NCBI RefSeq assembly: GCF_030538595.1
Contig: NZ_JAUNTS010000017.1
Span: 1 to 64,000, forward strand
From: Kocuria sp.
Lineage (GTDB): Bacteria > Actinomycetota > Actinomycetes > Actinomycetales > Micrococcaceae
Reading direction: 5' to 3'
DNA length: 64,000 nt
This document shows positions 9,395 through 18,177 of the stretch, piece after piece (the first letter of the stretch is position 1; the number at the start of each line of letters is the position of its first letter). The notes below the pieces were generated by a model, which was not told where the DNA came from, ran no database searches, and was given only the letters and a program-made list of their open reading frames with translations. Made by a program: the position numbers and the translations under genes.

Positions 9395-9903
9395 GTCGAA
9401 CATTCACCATCATCACCACACAGGAGCCAGACCCCGTGGCCATGGCGTGGGCGATTGCAGAGATCAGCCCAGATTATTGGGTCACTGTGGATGAGTGCGC
9501 TCAGGTCTGGCGAGTGGATTCACCTGATCAGGACATGCCCATCATGGTGATTGAAACGCCCCTGTTCGTGCAGGCTCGGGACGAAGCATTGCGGTTGTTC
9601 GGTACACACGGAGGTCTGGATGCGACGGCTGCGCAAGAGGCCATGGCTGGGGCCCTGCGCCAAGTGCAATCTGAGGAGCCTGCGGAGAGTGAAATGCCAG
9701 AGACAGGGCCTCAGCCTCCGATAGCTTCCACGTACTGGCAGGACGTTCACGCCGTGAGTCCGGTCCCAGAGGCGGAGTCAGCTGCAGCCACCTTTGCCAA
9801 GTTGATGGCGCACCTTGGCGTGGGCACCTGCATTCAACATGGCCCGGAGTTCAGACACCTTGGTGAAGAACAGGAGAAGCTGAGAAAGGAGTGGCAGGCA
9901 TGA
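9391..9903 (+). CDS. unknown protein of the T7SS operon
   Basis: 170 residues from GTG 9391, overlapping the eccC stop by 4 nt. The N-terminal 75 residues look folded (alternating beta/alpha: FTIITTQ, WAIAEISPDYWV, MVIETPL). The middle (about 90-120) is an acidic, Pro-rich linker. The end is helical, with charged EEQEKLRKEW. There is no signal peptide or membrane segment. I do not recognise the family. Tight coupling to eccC and to the next gene suggests a cytoplasmic accessory factor. Confidence 0.75.
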   Translation: MSRTFTIITTQEPDPVAMAWAIAEISPDYWVTVDECAQVWRVDSPDQDMPIMVIETPLFVQARDEALRLFGTHGGLDATAAQEAMAGALRQVQSEEPAESEMPETGPQPPIASTYWQDVHAVSPVPEAESAAATFAKLMAHLGVGTCIQHGPEFRHLGEEQEKLRKEWQA

Positions 9904-10925
9904 GTGTTTTGGGGTGTGAAATCACCACCTCCACGGTAGGAGTAATGCTCAATGATGCCGCGATCGTTCACCACGGAACCTGGATCGCGCGCGCCATGAG
10001 CGAGTGTGGCAAGTCCCGGTTGCGTTTTGTGTTGGTCACGCCTCCCACCACGCGCTTGACGTTGGGCTTGGCGCGCATGCTTGAACTCACCGGAGGGCTG
10101 TGGGTGATCTCCGGGCCGGATGGTTTGCCCTACAACGGGTTCAACGGTGCCATGGTGCAATGGGATGGTGAGGCGTACCGCGAAGCCCAGGAAATCTCCG
10201 TGGCCTTCCAAGAGGGGATCAGGCCCAGTGCAGGCGGTGTGGTCATTGCTGCGGAAACTCTCTATCCAGCAAGGCGCAGCACAGTGGTGGGCACGTTGAC
10301 TGAAACAGCTGCTCACGTACTGACGGGAGAGGCTCCGCAGGCATGGGGTGTCCAGGAACCGGTGTCCCAACCCTGGTCACCGGAAGAGATCACACGGCGT
10401 TACCGCCACGATGGCTCACCCATCAATGTGATGCACGCAGCCTCCACAGCGGGCTCAAACCACCTTGCGGCAGTCGCGCAGATTGAGCGCCCCAAGCGCG
10501 GAGTGGTTGAGCGGGTCACCGCGGGTTTCAGAACAGCTGAACCCTGGGGCTCAGAGGAACGCTTGGCTTTTGCGCATCAGATGCATGAACATGGTGTGCG
10601 GTGGGCAGTAGGTCAACACGTCCTCGGCTTTGATCCCGCTTATCGCATTGCTCACTACGCGGGAGTTCCGGTGCCAAGCGTTGCTGTGTTTGGTCCAGAA
10701 GCCTTGTCCCACCGCGGGGCACACGAGGCTCTGGATTTTGCCCAGCGACTCGCAGGTGAGGAATCCATGGATCAGGTTGAGCTGATCGGTTCACCTGGGC
10801 GCAGTTCGCTGATCATCCAGTTCGACAACCAGCCATCGTCTGGGCGTGAGCACCCCGTACTCGAATACAACCGGGTGACCGACTTTCTTGCGCATTCTCA
10901 AACTCGCCGTGACTCACCGGACTGA
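9900..10925 (+). CDS. DUF6177-like protein of the T7SS operon
   Basis: 341 residues from ATG 9900, which overlaps the upstream stop (ATGA) and has GGAG 8 nt before it. GTG 9891 is a weaker alternative. The stretch with VTPPTTRLTL near residue 45 and the later WVISGPDG and VQWDGEAY motifs recall the DUF6177 family found beside EccC/YukD genes in actinomycetes; this is recognition by eye. It has no membrane helix or signal peptide. It is the last gene of the plus-strand T7SS operon. Function unknown. Confidence 0.72.
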   Translation: MSVLGCEITTSTVGVMLNDAAIVHHGTWIARAMSECGKSRLRFVLVTPPTTRLTLGLARMLELTGGLWVISGPDGLPYNGFNGAMVQWDGEAYREAQEISVAFQEGIRPSAGGVVIAAETLYPARRSTVVGTLTETAAHVLTGEAPQAWGVQEPVSQPWSPEEITRRYRHDGSPINVMHAASTAGSNHLAAVAQIERPKRGVVERVTAGFRTAEPWGSEERLAFAHQMHEHGVRWAVGQHVLGFDPAYRIAHYAGVPVPSVAVFGPEALSHRGAHEALDFAQRLAGEESMDQVELIGSPGRSSLIIQFDNQPSSGREHPVLEYNRVTDFLAHSQTRRDSPD

Positions 10926-10975
10926 TGCGGTTGCGCTCACCAGGTCACAAAGACACGGCTGAACCTTTTCATGCA

Positions 10976-10992
10976 GTGAGCGGACGGCTCAC
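10976..10992. terminator. short hairpin after the T7SS operon
   Basis: GTGAGC and GCTCAC form a perfect 6-bp stem around a 5-nt loop, 51 nt after the last T7SS stop codon and upstream of htrA. No T-run follows, so it could be a weak terminator or an operator for the protease gene. Confidence 0.25.
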
Positions 10993-11064
10993 GCACAGGC
11001 TGGACACAGGCCCGGGGGGATACTGGATGCAGTCCACAGATGTGATCATCAAGGAGTTCGTTGC

Positions 11065-12486
11065 ATGAGCGACGCCCACCAGCCGAACGGTGGCAATCAA
11101 CAGCCGTACGGTTCCCAGCATTACGACCCCAACCTCAATCAGCCGGGGCAGTACGGCCAGCCCAGCTATGGTCATCAGGCACCCCAGATGGTCAATGAGA
11201 ACCCCTATGCATACGCGCCAACGGCACCGAGCACGCAGGAAAACTCCTCTGACACCACCTCCCACACCGGGGTGGGGCGCAAGACTCTGATCGGCGGCAT
11301 GCTCGTGGCAGCTCTGGTGGGGGCCGGTACTTACGGGTTGGTGGACATGGCCACGGGCTCGGACAACGTGCTGACTAGCTCCACGCAGGGCGCCAGCACC
11401 GAGTTGATTGTCAACAACGAGAACTCGGTTAACGCCGTGACCGGGGCTGCCGCCAAGGCTTCGCCGTCAGTGGTGACCATTTCTTCTGTGTCCGGCAATC
11501 AGTCAGGTTCTGGGTCCGGGATCATCCTGGATGAGGAGGGTCACATCCTGACCAACACTCACGTGGTGACCCTGGATGGGCAAACCAATGATCCCACCCT
11601 GGAAGTTCAGCTTTCGGACGGGACGGTCACGTCCGCCACGGTGGTGGGGACTGATCCGCTGTCTGATTTGGCGGTTATCAAGATTGAGGCCAACAACCTG
11701 GTGCCTGCCGAGCTGGGGGATTCTTCCAAGCTCAACGTGGGAGACACCACCATTGCCATTGGGGCACCATTGGGCCTGTCCGGGACCGTCACGGACGGCA
11801 TTGTCTCCACCACGGATCGGACCATCACGGTGGCGTCTTCTGCCGTGCCGGACACTCCCACTGAGGGCAACACCCAGGACCAGGGCAGCGGCAGTGGCGG
11901 CTGGAGTGACTTCTTCTTCGACTACGGGCAGGGATCTTCCCAGGGCCAAACCGAATCGGTGTTCCTGAACGTGTTGCAGACCGATGCCGCCATCAACCCG
12001 GGTAACTCGGGAGGTCCTCTGGTCAACACGGACGGTCAGGTGGTGGGCATCAACGTGGCCATCGCCTCCGCAAGTTCCTCCGGTTCCGGTGAGACCGGTG
12101 CGGGCAACATTGGCGTGGGATTCGCCATCCCCATCAATCATGCCAAGCGGGTGGCTGAGGAGATCATTGATTCCGGTGAGGCCACTCACGGATACCTGGG
12201 TGCCACGGTGTCAGCGTCTGCTGCCAATGATGGGCAGAGTCAGTCCTTCTCCGAGGGCGCGGAAGTCCAGTCCGTGGAAAGCGGTTCCCCTGCCAGTGAT
12301 GCAGGTTTGCGCCAGGGCGACGTCGTTCTGAGTTTCAACGGGCACCGGATCCAGGATGCCAGCGAACTCACCGCCGCGGTTCGTGAGCTGCCTGCTGAAG
12401 GTGAGGGTGAGCTGGTCTTCATACGTGGCGGCAATCAGCAGACCGTCAATGTCACGGTGGGCAACGCCAAGGACGCCGCCAACTGA
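11065..12486 (+). CDS. htrA: HtrA/DegP-type membrane-anchored serine protease with PDZ domain
   Basis: 473 residues. A Gln/Pro/Tyr-rich cytoplasmic tail (1-72) precedes one membrane helix (about 73-93), so the catalytic part is extracytoplasmic. The trypsin-like triad is His166 (TNTHVV), Asp201 (SDLAV) and Ser315 (GNSGGP). A PDZ domain fills about 375-470. A Gly/Ser-rich insertion lies near 275-295. The family degrades or refolds damaged envelope proteins. AAGGAG lies about 9 nt before the ATG. It has its own upstream region of 139 nt, so it is probably transcribed separately from the T7SS operon. It is not a subtilisin-type mycosin. Confidence 0.93.
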   Translation: MSDAHQPNGGNQQPYGSQHYDPNLNQPGQYGQPSYGHQAPQMVNENPYAYAPTAPSTQENSSDTTSHTGVGRKTLIGGMLVAALVGAGTYGLVDMATGSDNVLTSSTQGASTELIVNNENSVNAVTGAAAKASPSVVTISSVSGNQSGSGSGIILDEEGHILTNTHVVTLDGQTNDPTLEVQLSDGTVTSATVVGTDPLSDLAVIKIEANNLVPAELGDSSKLNVGDTTIAIGAPLGLSGTVTDGIVSTTDRTITVASSAVPDTPTEGNTQDQGSGSGGWSDFFFDYGQGSSQGQTESVFLNVLQTDAAINPGNSGGPLVNTDGQVVGINVAIASASSSGSGETGAGNIGVGFAIPINHAKRVAEEIIDSGEATHGYLGATVSASAANDGQSQSFSEGAEVQSVESGSPASDAGLRQGDVVLSFNGHRIQDASELTAAVRELPAEGEGELVFIRGGNQQTVNVTVGNAKDAAN

Positions 12487-12490
12487 CCAC

Positions 12491-12973
12491 TCAACTTTCC
12501 GGAACGTTTACTGCCGCCCCCGCAAAATCCAGCTGCCGCCAGGCTTCATACACTGCAATGGAGGCGGCGTTGGCTAAGTTCAAGGAGCGTCGGGCCGCAA
12601 GCATGGGGATCCGCACTTCCGCTGTGACATGCGGGTCCATCTTGTGCGCCTCGGATAGACCAGCGGATTCCTTGCCGAACATCAGGACGTCGTCATCGCG
12701 CCAGTCGATTGCCGTGTGCGCTGTGGAGGCCGTGGTGGTGAAGGCGAAAACCCGGTTGGGCGCCAGAGCCTCCCACGCTGCCTCCAGGGTGGGGTGCACG
12801 GTGAGCACGGCAAGGTCGTGATAATCCAGGCCGGCGCGGCGCAGGTGAGCATCCTGGAAGTTGAAACCAATGGGCTCCACAACGTGCAGCTCGGCCCCCG
12901 TGACGGCCGCCAAGCGGATGGCGTTGCCGGTGTTTCCGGGGATTTCGGGCTCAACAAAGAGGATGCGCAACAT
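12491..12973 (-). CDS. trmL: TrmL-type tRNA 2'-O-methyltransferase (SPOUT)
   Basis: 160 residues from ATG 12973; GTG 12979 is an alternative. The N-terminus with EPEIPGNTGN is the SPOUT family signature that binds tRNA. The C-terminal knot region shows FGKESAGL and SLNLANAASI, which form the deep trefoil knot that holds S-adenosylmethionine. TrmL methylates the wobble nucleotide of tRNA-Leu isoacceptors. It converges with htrA, with only 4 nt between the stop codons. Confidence 0.9.
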   Translation of the reverse strand: MLRILFVEPEIPGNTGNAIRLAAVTGAELHVVEPIGFNFQDAHLRRAGLDYHDLAVLTVHPTLEAAWEALAPNRVFAFTTTASTAHTAIDWRDDDVLMFGKESAGLSEAHKMDPHVTAEVRIPMLAARRSLNLANAASIAVYEAWRQLDFAGAAVNVPES

Positions 12974-13021
12974 GCCCACGATCTTAGGGCCCGTTGCCTG
13001 CCAGCCGCGCAGAGCGTCTTG

Positions 13022-13810
13022 TCAGTCGCTCAGAATGTCGTGCTGCAGGAACAGCACGGAGTCATCATGCAGGACCTGACGTAGTTCGGTGCGGCGTGCC
13101 GGCGCGTGCCGCCCGGCCAGGATCCGTCCAGCATCCCCGCCTGCCACAGCTGCTGCCACGGTCAGGTTCAGTTGCGCGATCCGCCCGGCTGTGTACCACA
13201 GGGTCAGCACTCCGGGGCCGCCTTCGCACTGAATCCGCCGGTGACCGCGCTCAGCAAAGGCCCGGTGTGCGCGCACCGGATCCACGTGGGGACCCTCACC
13301 CACGACGACGACCTCCGCCACCTCTTGCAGTGCCTCCACCTTGTGGCGCGGGGCAGTACTGCCCGTGAGAATCAACGCCGGAATGGAGGTGTCTGCCAGA
13401 AAGGGTGCTGCGGGGTCTAGGTCCAAGGACCCGGAGACCACCGCCAGCACTGGGTGATCGGACAGCCCGTGTTGTCTGCGCCAAGCCATGGAATCCTGGC
13501 TGACCTTCAGTGCGCCATATCCTTCGGCCTTCAATGTTGCCGAGCCCACAACCACCACATCTGCCACGCTGCGGCACACATCCATGAGCATCTGATCCAC
13601 CGGGGAAGACAGACCGCCGGAGAGCCCGTCTAGGCTTGCGGAGCCATCCAAGGAGGTGACCATCATGGCGGCCGCCCCGAGATCAACATCCGGCCAGGTC
13701 ACCCGATAGTGCTCACGCAAGTCATCGGGCGTGACCCAAGCAGGTTCCGGCCACAACCTCTGGACCCGGTCCAAGCTGTTGGCTCCGTGAGTGTTCAATG
13801 GCTCAGTCAT
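13022..13810 (-). CDS. RibD C-terminal-domain reductase (pyrimidine reductase family)
   Basis: 262 residues from ATG 13810, which overlaps the end of the upstream folP-like gene by 8 nt. The frame is open 30 nt further upstream, but that would lie deeper inside folP. The sequence MVTSLDGSAS, a VVGSATLKAEGYG nucleotide-binding region and CEGGPGVL near residue 195 mark the RibD/DHFR-like reductase fold. This is a stand-alone protein without a deaminase domain, common in actinomycetes. Substrate unknown: a pterin or flavin precursor is plausible beside the FolP-like gene. Confidence 0.85.
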   Translation of the reverse strand: MTEPLNTHGANSLDRVQRLWPEPAWVTPDDLREHYRVTWPDVDLGAAAMMVTSLDGSASLDGLSGGLSSPVDQMLMDVCRSVADVVVVGSATLKAEGYGALKVSQDSMAWRRQHGLSDHPVLAVVSGSLDLDPAAPFLADTSIPALILTGSTAPRHKVEALQEVAEVVVVGEGPHVDPVRAHRAFAERGHRRIQCEGGPGVLTLWYTAGRIAQLNLTVAAAVAGGDAGRILAGRHAPARRTELRQVLHDDSVLFLQHDILSD

Positions 13811-14744
13811 TGCGCTCTGCCATGTTGTGCCGCAACTCAACCGGTGCTCGCAATCCCATGATGGTGGCTGTCATGTCCAACGCGCGGCGGGAGGCTGCGG
13901 CGTCGTGCATCCGGAACACCCGTGCCCCGGCAAGGGCGCAGACAACGGCGGCAGCCAATGATCCTTCACCCCGTTGATCGCGGCCAAGGCCCAGGGATTC
14001 GCCCACAAAGTCCTTGTTGGACACAGCTGCCAAGGTTGGATGTCCCAGGGCCGTGAGCTCACTCAGGCGTCGTGTGAGTTCCAGTGAGTGGACGGTGTTT
14101 TTGTTGAGGTCATGGCCGGGGTCCAGCAGAAGATGCTGCGGTGGGACACCGGCATCCACGGCGTACTCCACGCGGGCCCGGAGGAACTCGATCACCTGGG
14201 TCACAACGTCGTGATACTGCGGCCGTGGGACCACCGTGCGTGTGGTGGCGGTGGATGTGGTCAGCGAATGTGTGATGACCAGATGCGCATTGCGCTCGCG
14301 AACCACGGAGAGCATCTCCGGATCGGAGAGGCCGGTGGTGTCATTGACCACCGTGGCACCGGCAGCCAGGCAGGAATCGGCCACGGAGGCGTGGAAGGTG
14401 TCCACGGAGATGATGGTTTCCGGGTGTGTTTCATGCAGAGCTTCCACCACGGGCAGGACACGGTCCTGTTCCTCACGTGCGGGCAACGGATTGCCGGGGG
14501 AGAACGGCACCCCGCCGATGTCCACCCAGTCGGCACCCTCCCGAACAGCTTGTGAACCGGCTTCCACGGCGCGGTCCAGTGCGAAGGTGCGGCCCTGGTC
14601 AAAGAATGAATCAGGGGTTCGGTTCACCACGGCCATGACCAGCAGGTCCGTGCGGAAATCCACGGTTCGCCGGCCCATGGTGCGCACCGGATGCAGGAAA
14701 TCCGGTTGGAACATGGTGGCCGGTGGTGTCTTCTGTGACGTCAC
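13803..14744 (-). CDS. dihydropteroate synthase-family protein, FolP2-like
   Basis: 313 residues from GTG 14744; ATG 14714 is an alternative. It has the DHPS TIM-barrel. The first pterin-binding loop reads NRTPDSFFDQG instead of the canonical NVTPDSFSDGG, as in mycobacterial FolP2 (Rv1207). Later motifs are VDIGGVPFSPG, SVDTFHA and LDPGHDLNK. FolP2 of Mycobacterium was reported to lack DHPS activity, so synthesis of dihydropteroate should not be assumed. It is coupled to the RibD-like reductase downstream (8-nt overlap). Confidence 0.85.
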   Translation of the reverse strand: MTSQKTPPATMFQPDFLHPVRTMGRRTVDFRTDLLVMAVVNRTPDSFFDQGRTFALDRAVEAGSQAVREGADWVDIGGVPFSPGNPLPAREEQDRVLPVVEALHETHPETIISVDTFHASVADSCLAAGATVVNDTTGLSDPEMLSVVRERNAHLVITHSLTTSTATTRTVVPRPQYHDVVTQVIEFLRARVEYAVDAGVPPQHLLLDPGHDLNKNTVHSLELTRRLSELTALGHPTLAAVSNKDFVGESLGLGRDQRGEGSLAAAVVCALAGARVFRMHDAAASRRALDMTATIMGLRAPVELRHNMAERND

Positions 14745-14794
14745 CGGCTCAGGGTACCCGGGGAGGGCATGACAGGGCGGGCCGACCGAGTGCT

Positions 14795-15202
14795 TCAGTC
14801 CCCCTGCAGCAGCTGGCGAACCCGTGCACGGATGTCATCGCGGACCAATCGCATGCGTTCCAGGCCCTCGATCCCGCGCTCTGAGGGTTCATCCGTGTGC
14901 CAGATGGAGATCTGAGCCTTCATGCCTTCCACAGGGGCCACCACGGCTTCGGAGCCAAGTACGATCACGTGATCCACGGTGCGCAGCAGATCGGGATCAA
15001 TGGCTTTGGTGTGCTCGCCAGCCATGCTGGCGCCCACTTCCTCGATCACCTGGCGGGAGAGGTGGTTGATGGCTGATCCCGGGCGGGTTCCGGCGGAGTG
15101 GATGCGGGAAGGGTCCTGAACCATGTGGCGGGCCAAGGCGGCTGCCATCTGGGACTTGCCACCGTTTTTGACACACACGAACAGGACGGACGGGTTGGTC
15201 AT
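14795..15202 (-). CDS. arsC1: ArsC1-type arsenate-mycothiol transferase / LMW phosphatase fold
   Basis: 135 residues. The N-terminal P-loop reads C-V-K-N-G-G-K-S, that is C-X5-K where low-molecular-weight tyrosine phosphatases have C-X5-R. The same GGKSQMAAAL form occurs in Corynebacterium ArsC1, which joins arsenate to mycothiol for reduction by mycoredoxin. HSAGTRPG and AIDPDLLRTVD also match that family. GGAG lies 5 nt before the ATG. It is divergent from the cysteine desulfurase gene. No arsenite exporter or ArsR is in the window, so it may act alone in background arsenate tolerance. Confidence 0.82.
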   Translation of the reverse strand: MTNPSVLFVCVKNGGKSQMAAALARHMVQDPSRIHSAGTRPGSAINHLSRQVIEEVGASMAGEHTKAIDPDLLRTVDHVIVLGSEAVVAPVEGMKAQISIWHTDEPSERGIEGLERMRLVRDDIRARVRQLLQGD

Positions 15203-15293
15203 CGGAACTCCTCAGTGGTGGATCCAGGGTTGGGCGGACGCTCAAGACGCAGCACCAAAACGACTTCACGGCATGGCTTCTACACTGGAGATC

Positions 15294-16553
15294 ATGCCAA
15301 CCCCCATCCAATCCCAGTCAGCTCCGATTCTCAGCGGTGCACACCGCAACGGTCAGGTGTATCTGGATCACGCCGCAACACATCCCACACTGCCCGTGGC
15401 CATTGAGGCCATGGTGGCGCAGCTGGAACGCGGGGGAAATCCATCGGCCATCAACACCAGGGGGCGCTCCGCACGCAGAGTCTTGGAGGAGAGCCGGGAC
15501 CGGATTGCTGCCGCGGTCAACGTGGACCCCGTGGAGGTGATTTTCACCTCCGGCGGCACGGAGGCGGACAACCTGGCGGTCAAGGGGCTCTACCACCAGC
15601 GCCACGGGCAGGATTCGCGCAGGGTGCGCATCATTGTCTCCGCGGTGGAGCATCCGGCCGTGACAGAAACCGCGGAGTATCTGCACAGTGCTCACGGTGC
15701 CCACGTTGAATACCTCCCCGTGGACAGTCAGGGGTTCACCAGCCCGCAGAGCTTGCGGGAACTGTTGGAGGCAGACCCGGATACGGTGGCGCTGGTGGCC
15801 GTCATGTGGGCCAACAATGAAATCGGTACGGTGCAGCCCATTGCCGAGCTTGCTGCGGTCTGCAACGAATACGGCATTCCGTTGCACGTTGACGCGGTGC
15901 AAGCGTTGGGTGCCGTCCCGGTGGATGCGGGATTGCCAGGCATTGCAACTGTGGCTGTTTCCGGGCACAAGCTGGGGGCACCCGTGGGATCTGGGGCACT
16001 GGTGGTGGGCCGGTCCGTCACTCTCACCCCCACCATTCACGGCGGAGGCCAACAGCGCTCCATGCGGTCGGGGACGTTGGATGCAGCCGGTGCTGCGGCC
16101 TTTGCCGCCGCCGTAGAGGCCGTGACCTCCGATCTTCCGGGGGAGTCCGAACGCATTGCCACGTTGCGGGACACCTTGATTCGGGGAGTCCGCCAGGTTG
16201 TGCCGGAGGCCGTTCTGCGTGGTCCAGAAGATTTTGACCACGCGGGACGGCGGCTGCCCAACAACGCACACTTCACCTTCCCGGGTTGTGAGGGGGACTC
16301 GTTGCTGTTTCTTCTGGACGGGGCGGGCATTGCCACCTCCACAGGCTCGGCCTGCTCCGCCGGAGTTCCCCGCCCGTCCAAAGTCTTGCTGGCCTTGGGG
16401 TTGGATGAAGACACCGCGCGCGGTGCCCAGCGTTTCACCTTGGGCCACGGCTCCACGGAGCACGACGTCGACTCCCTCCTTGCCGTTCTGCCGGAGGTTT
16501 ATCAGCGCGCCAAGAGCGCGGGAATGGCCGGACAGGTTTCATCGTTGAGCTAG
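15294..16553 (+). CDS. iscS: cysteine desulfurase (IscS/NifS family)
   Basis: 419 residues from ATG 15294. ATG 15273 and a longer open frame from 15123 are less likely, because conserved YLDHAAT lies about 25 residues after 15294. The PLP lysine is Lys226 in SGHKLGAP. The catalytic Cys354 lies in the STGSACSAG loop. The enzyme takes sulfur from L-cysteine as a persulfide. It lies 53 nt upstream of mnmA, so its main visible partner is tRNA 2-thiolation. It may also feed Fe-S assembly, which a WhiB protein such as that at 35600-35848 needs. Confidence 0.92.
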   Translation: MPTPIQSQSAPILSGAHRNGQVYLDHAATHPTLPVAIEAMVAQLERGGNPSAINTRGRSARRVLEESRDRIAAAVNVDPVEVIFTSGGTEADNLAVKGLYHQRHGQDSRRVRIIVSAVEHPAVTETAEYLHSAHGAHVEYLPVDSQGFTSPQSLRELLEADPDTVALVAVMWANNEIGTVQPIAELAAVCNEYGIPLHVDAVQALGAVPVDAGLPGIATVAVSGHKLGAPVGSGALVVGRSVTLTPTIHGGGQQRSMRSGTLDAAGAAAFAAAVEAVTSDLPGESERIATLRDTLIRGVRQVVPEAVLRGPEDFDHAGRRLPNNAHFTFPGCEGDSLLFLLDGAGIATSTGSACSAGVPRPSKVLLALGLDEDTARGAQRFTLGHGSTEHDVDSLLAVLPEVYQRAKSAGMAGQVSSLS

Positions 16554-16606
16554 GACGTGGCCGGTCCCGGTCCGTATTTGACCCTTTTTAGTTTCAGGAG
16601 ATTTCC

Positions 16607-17839
16607 GTGCGAGTGCTCGCAGCCATGTCCGGAGGCGTTGACTCCGCAGTCGCCGCCGCCCGAGCCGTTGAGGCAGGTCACGATGTCACAGGCGTGCACC
16701 TGGCACTGAATCGCATGCCCGGGACCCTGCGCACAGGATCCCGTGGTTGCTGCACGGTGGAGGATTCAAACGACGCTTGGCGTGCTGCGGAGAAGTTGGG
16801 CATCCCCTATTACGTGTGGGACTTTTCCGAGCGGTTCAAAGAAGACGTGGTGGATGATTTTGTGGCCGAGTATGCGGCCGGGCGCACCCCCAACCCGTGT
16901 CTGCGCTGCAATGAAAAGATCAAGTTTGCCGCGCTGCTGGAAAAGGCCATGGCCCTGGGCTTTGATGCCGTGTGCACGGGCCATTACGCCAATGTGGTCA
17001 CGGTGGACGGGCACCCCCAACTGCACCGCGCGGCGGAAGATGCCAAAGACCAGTCCTACGTGCTGGGGGTGCTCAACCACGAACAGCTCAACCACTGCAT
17101 GTTCCCCCTGGGAGACACCCCGTCCAAGACCTTGATCCGTGAGGAAGCTGCGCGGCGTGGACTGTCCGTGGCCGCCAAACCTGATTCTCACGACATCTGC
17201 TTCATCCCTGACGGCGACACCCGCGGATGGCTGGCCGAGCGCATTGAGATGGAGTCGGGACGGATTGTGGACGCTGAGGGCAGCGACCTGGGCGAACACG
17301 ACGGCGCCTTGGCCTACACCGTAGGGCAGCGCAAAGGACTGCGGATCGGGCGTCCCGCACCGGATGGCAAGCCGCGCTTTGTGCTGGAAATTCGCCCCAA
17401 GACCAATGAGGTGGTGGTTGGCGCACGCGAAGATCTGGCTGTGCGGACCATTCGCGGCATCCGCACCTCCTGGGCTGGGTTGCCCACCGAGGAGTTCAGC
17501 ACGTTCCTGGCTGACCCGGCTGCTCGGGAGGTGGGGGCGACGTCGTCCCGGTTGCGGGTGGAGGTCCAGGTGCGCGCCCACGGTGATTCCCTACCCGCCA
17601 CCGCCTGGCTGGAGACAGTGGCGGAGGAGGATGTGGCGGCGGAGACGAGCGACTCTGACCGGCAGCCCGGAGGGGAGACGGCCACCAGAACTGAATTGGT
17701 CATGATCCTGGACACCGCTCTGTCCGGGGTGGCCCCCGGGCAATCTGCAGTGATCTATCACGGCACACGGGTGCTCGGCCAAGCCACCATCAGTAGTGCG
17801 CGCGCGGAGATAGCTGCTGACTTAGGATCTTTGGCATGA
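16607..17839 (+). CDS. mnmA: tRNA-specific 2-thiouridylase MnmA
   Basis: 410 residues from GTG 16607, with AGGAG 7 nt before it. The ATP pyrophosphatase loop SGGVDSA is at residues 7-13. The two catalytic cysteines are Cys98 (PNPCLRC) and Cys198 (HDICFIPDG). GHYAN and the C-terminal beta-barrel follow, with an acidic insertion near residues 340-360 that is not in all homologues. It makes the 2-thio group of wobble uridine in tRNA-Lys, Glu and Gln, using sulfur from the desulfurase encoded just upstream. Its stop overlaps the chorismate mutase start (ATGA). Confidence 0.95.
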   Translation: MRVLAAMSGGVDSAVAAARAVEAGHDVTGVHLALNRMPGTLRTGSRGCCTVEDSNDAWRAAEKLGIPYYVWDFSERFKEDVVDDFVAEYAAGRTPNPCLRCNEKIKFAALLEKAMALGFDAVCTGHYANVVTVDGHPQLHRAAEDAKDQSYVLGVLNHEQLNHCMFPLGDTPSKTLIREEAARRGLSVAAKPDSHDICFIPDGDTRGWLAERIEMESGRIVDAEGSDLGEHDGALAYTVGQRKGLRIGRPAPDGKPRFVLEIRPKTNEVVVGAREDLAVRTIRGIRTSWAGLPTEEFSTFLADPAAREVGATSSRLRVEVQVRAHGDSLPATAWLETVAEEDVAAETSDSDRQPGGETATRTELVMILDTALSGVAPGQSAVIYHGTRVLGQATISSARAEIAADLGSLA

Positions 17840-18177
17840 GCGCATCCCAGGACCGCACCCAGGAGAACACCGAATCTGCGTTGGCGGAACTGCGATCCAT
17901 CCGGGGCACCATTGACAATCTGGACGCGGTGCTGGTGGGTGTCCTGGCCGAACGGTTCAAGGCCACGCAGCGCGTGGGCGAGCTCAAAGCCGTGAATCAA
18001 CTTCCGGCCGGTGACCCGGACCGTGAGCAATGGCAGATCACCCGTTTGCGGGAACTGGCAGCCCAGGCCCAGCTGGACCCGGAGTTCGCGGAGAAGATCC
18101 TGAACTTCATCATCAGTGAAGTCATCCAGCGTCACGAACGTATTGCAGAAGAACTGCGCACGGAACCGGATGCCTGA
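17836..18177 (+). CDS. chorismate mutase, AroQ class
   Basis: 113 residues, all-helical. Residues 15-105 hold the AroQ pattern: [23 protein letters not shown], with the following R-VGELKA, then INFIISEVI-type C-terminal helix with QRH. The enzyme converts chorismate to prephenate on the route to Phe and Tyr. It is coupled by ATGA to mnmA and overlaps the next start by 8 nt, so it lies in the iscS-mnmA operon. There is no signal peptide, so it is cytoplasmic. Confidence 0.88.
   Translation: MSASQDRTQENTESALAELRSIRGTIDNLDAVLVGVLAERFKATQRVGELKAVNQLPAGDPDREQWQITRLRELAAQAQLDPEFAEKILNFIISEVIQRHERIAEELRTEPDA

Noticed and set aside
11065-12486. Mycosin (MycP) protease of the T7SS
   Set aside because: The protein has trypsin-like His-Asp-Ser order with GNSGGP and a PDZ domain, so it is HtrA, not a subtilisin-like mycosin.
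15318-16463. Minus-strand frame of 381 codons antisense to the cysteine desulfurase
   Set aside because: No family resemblance; complete catalytic motifs are on the plus strand.
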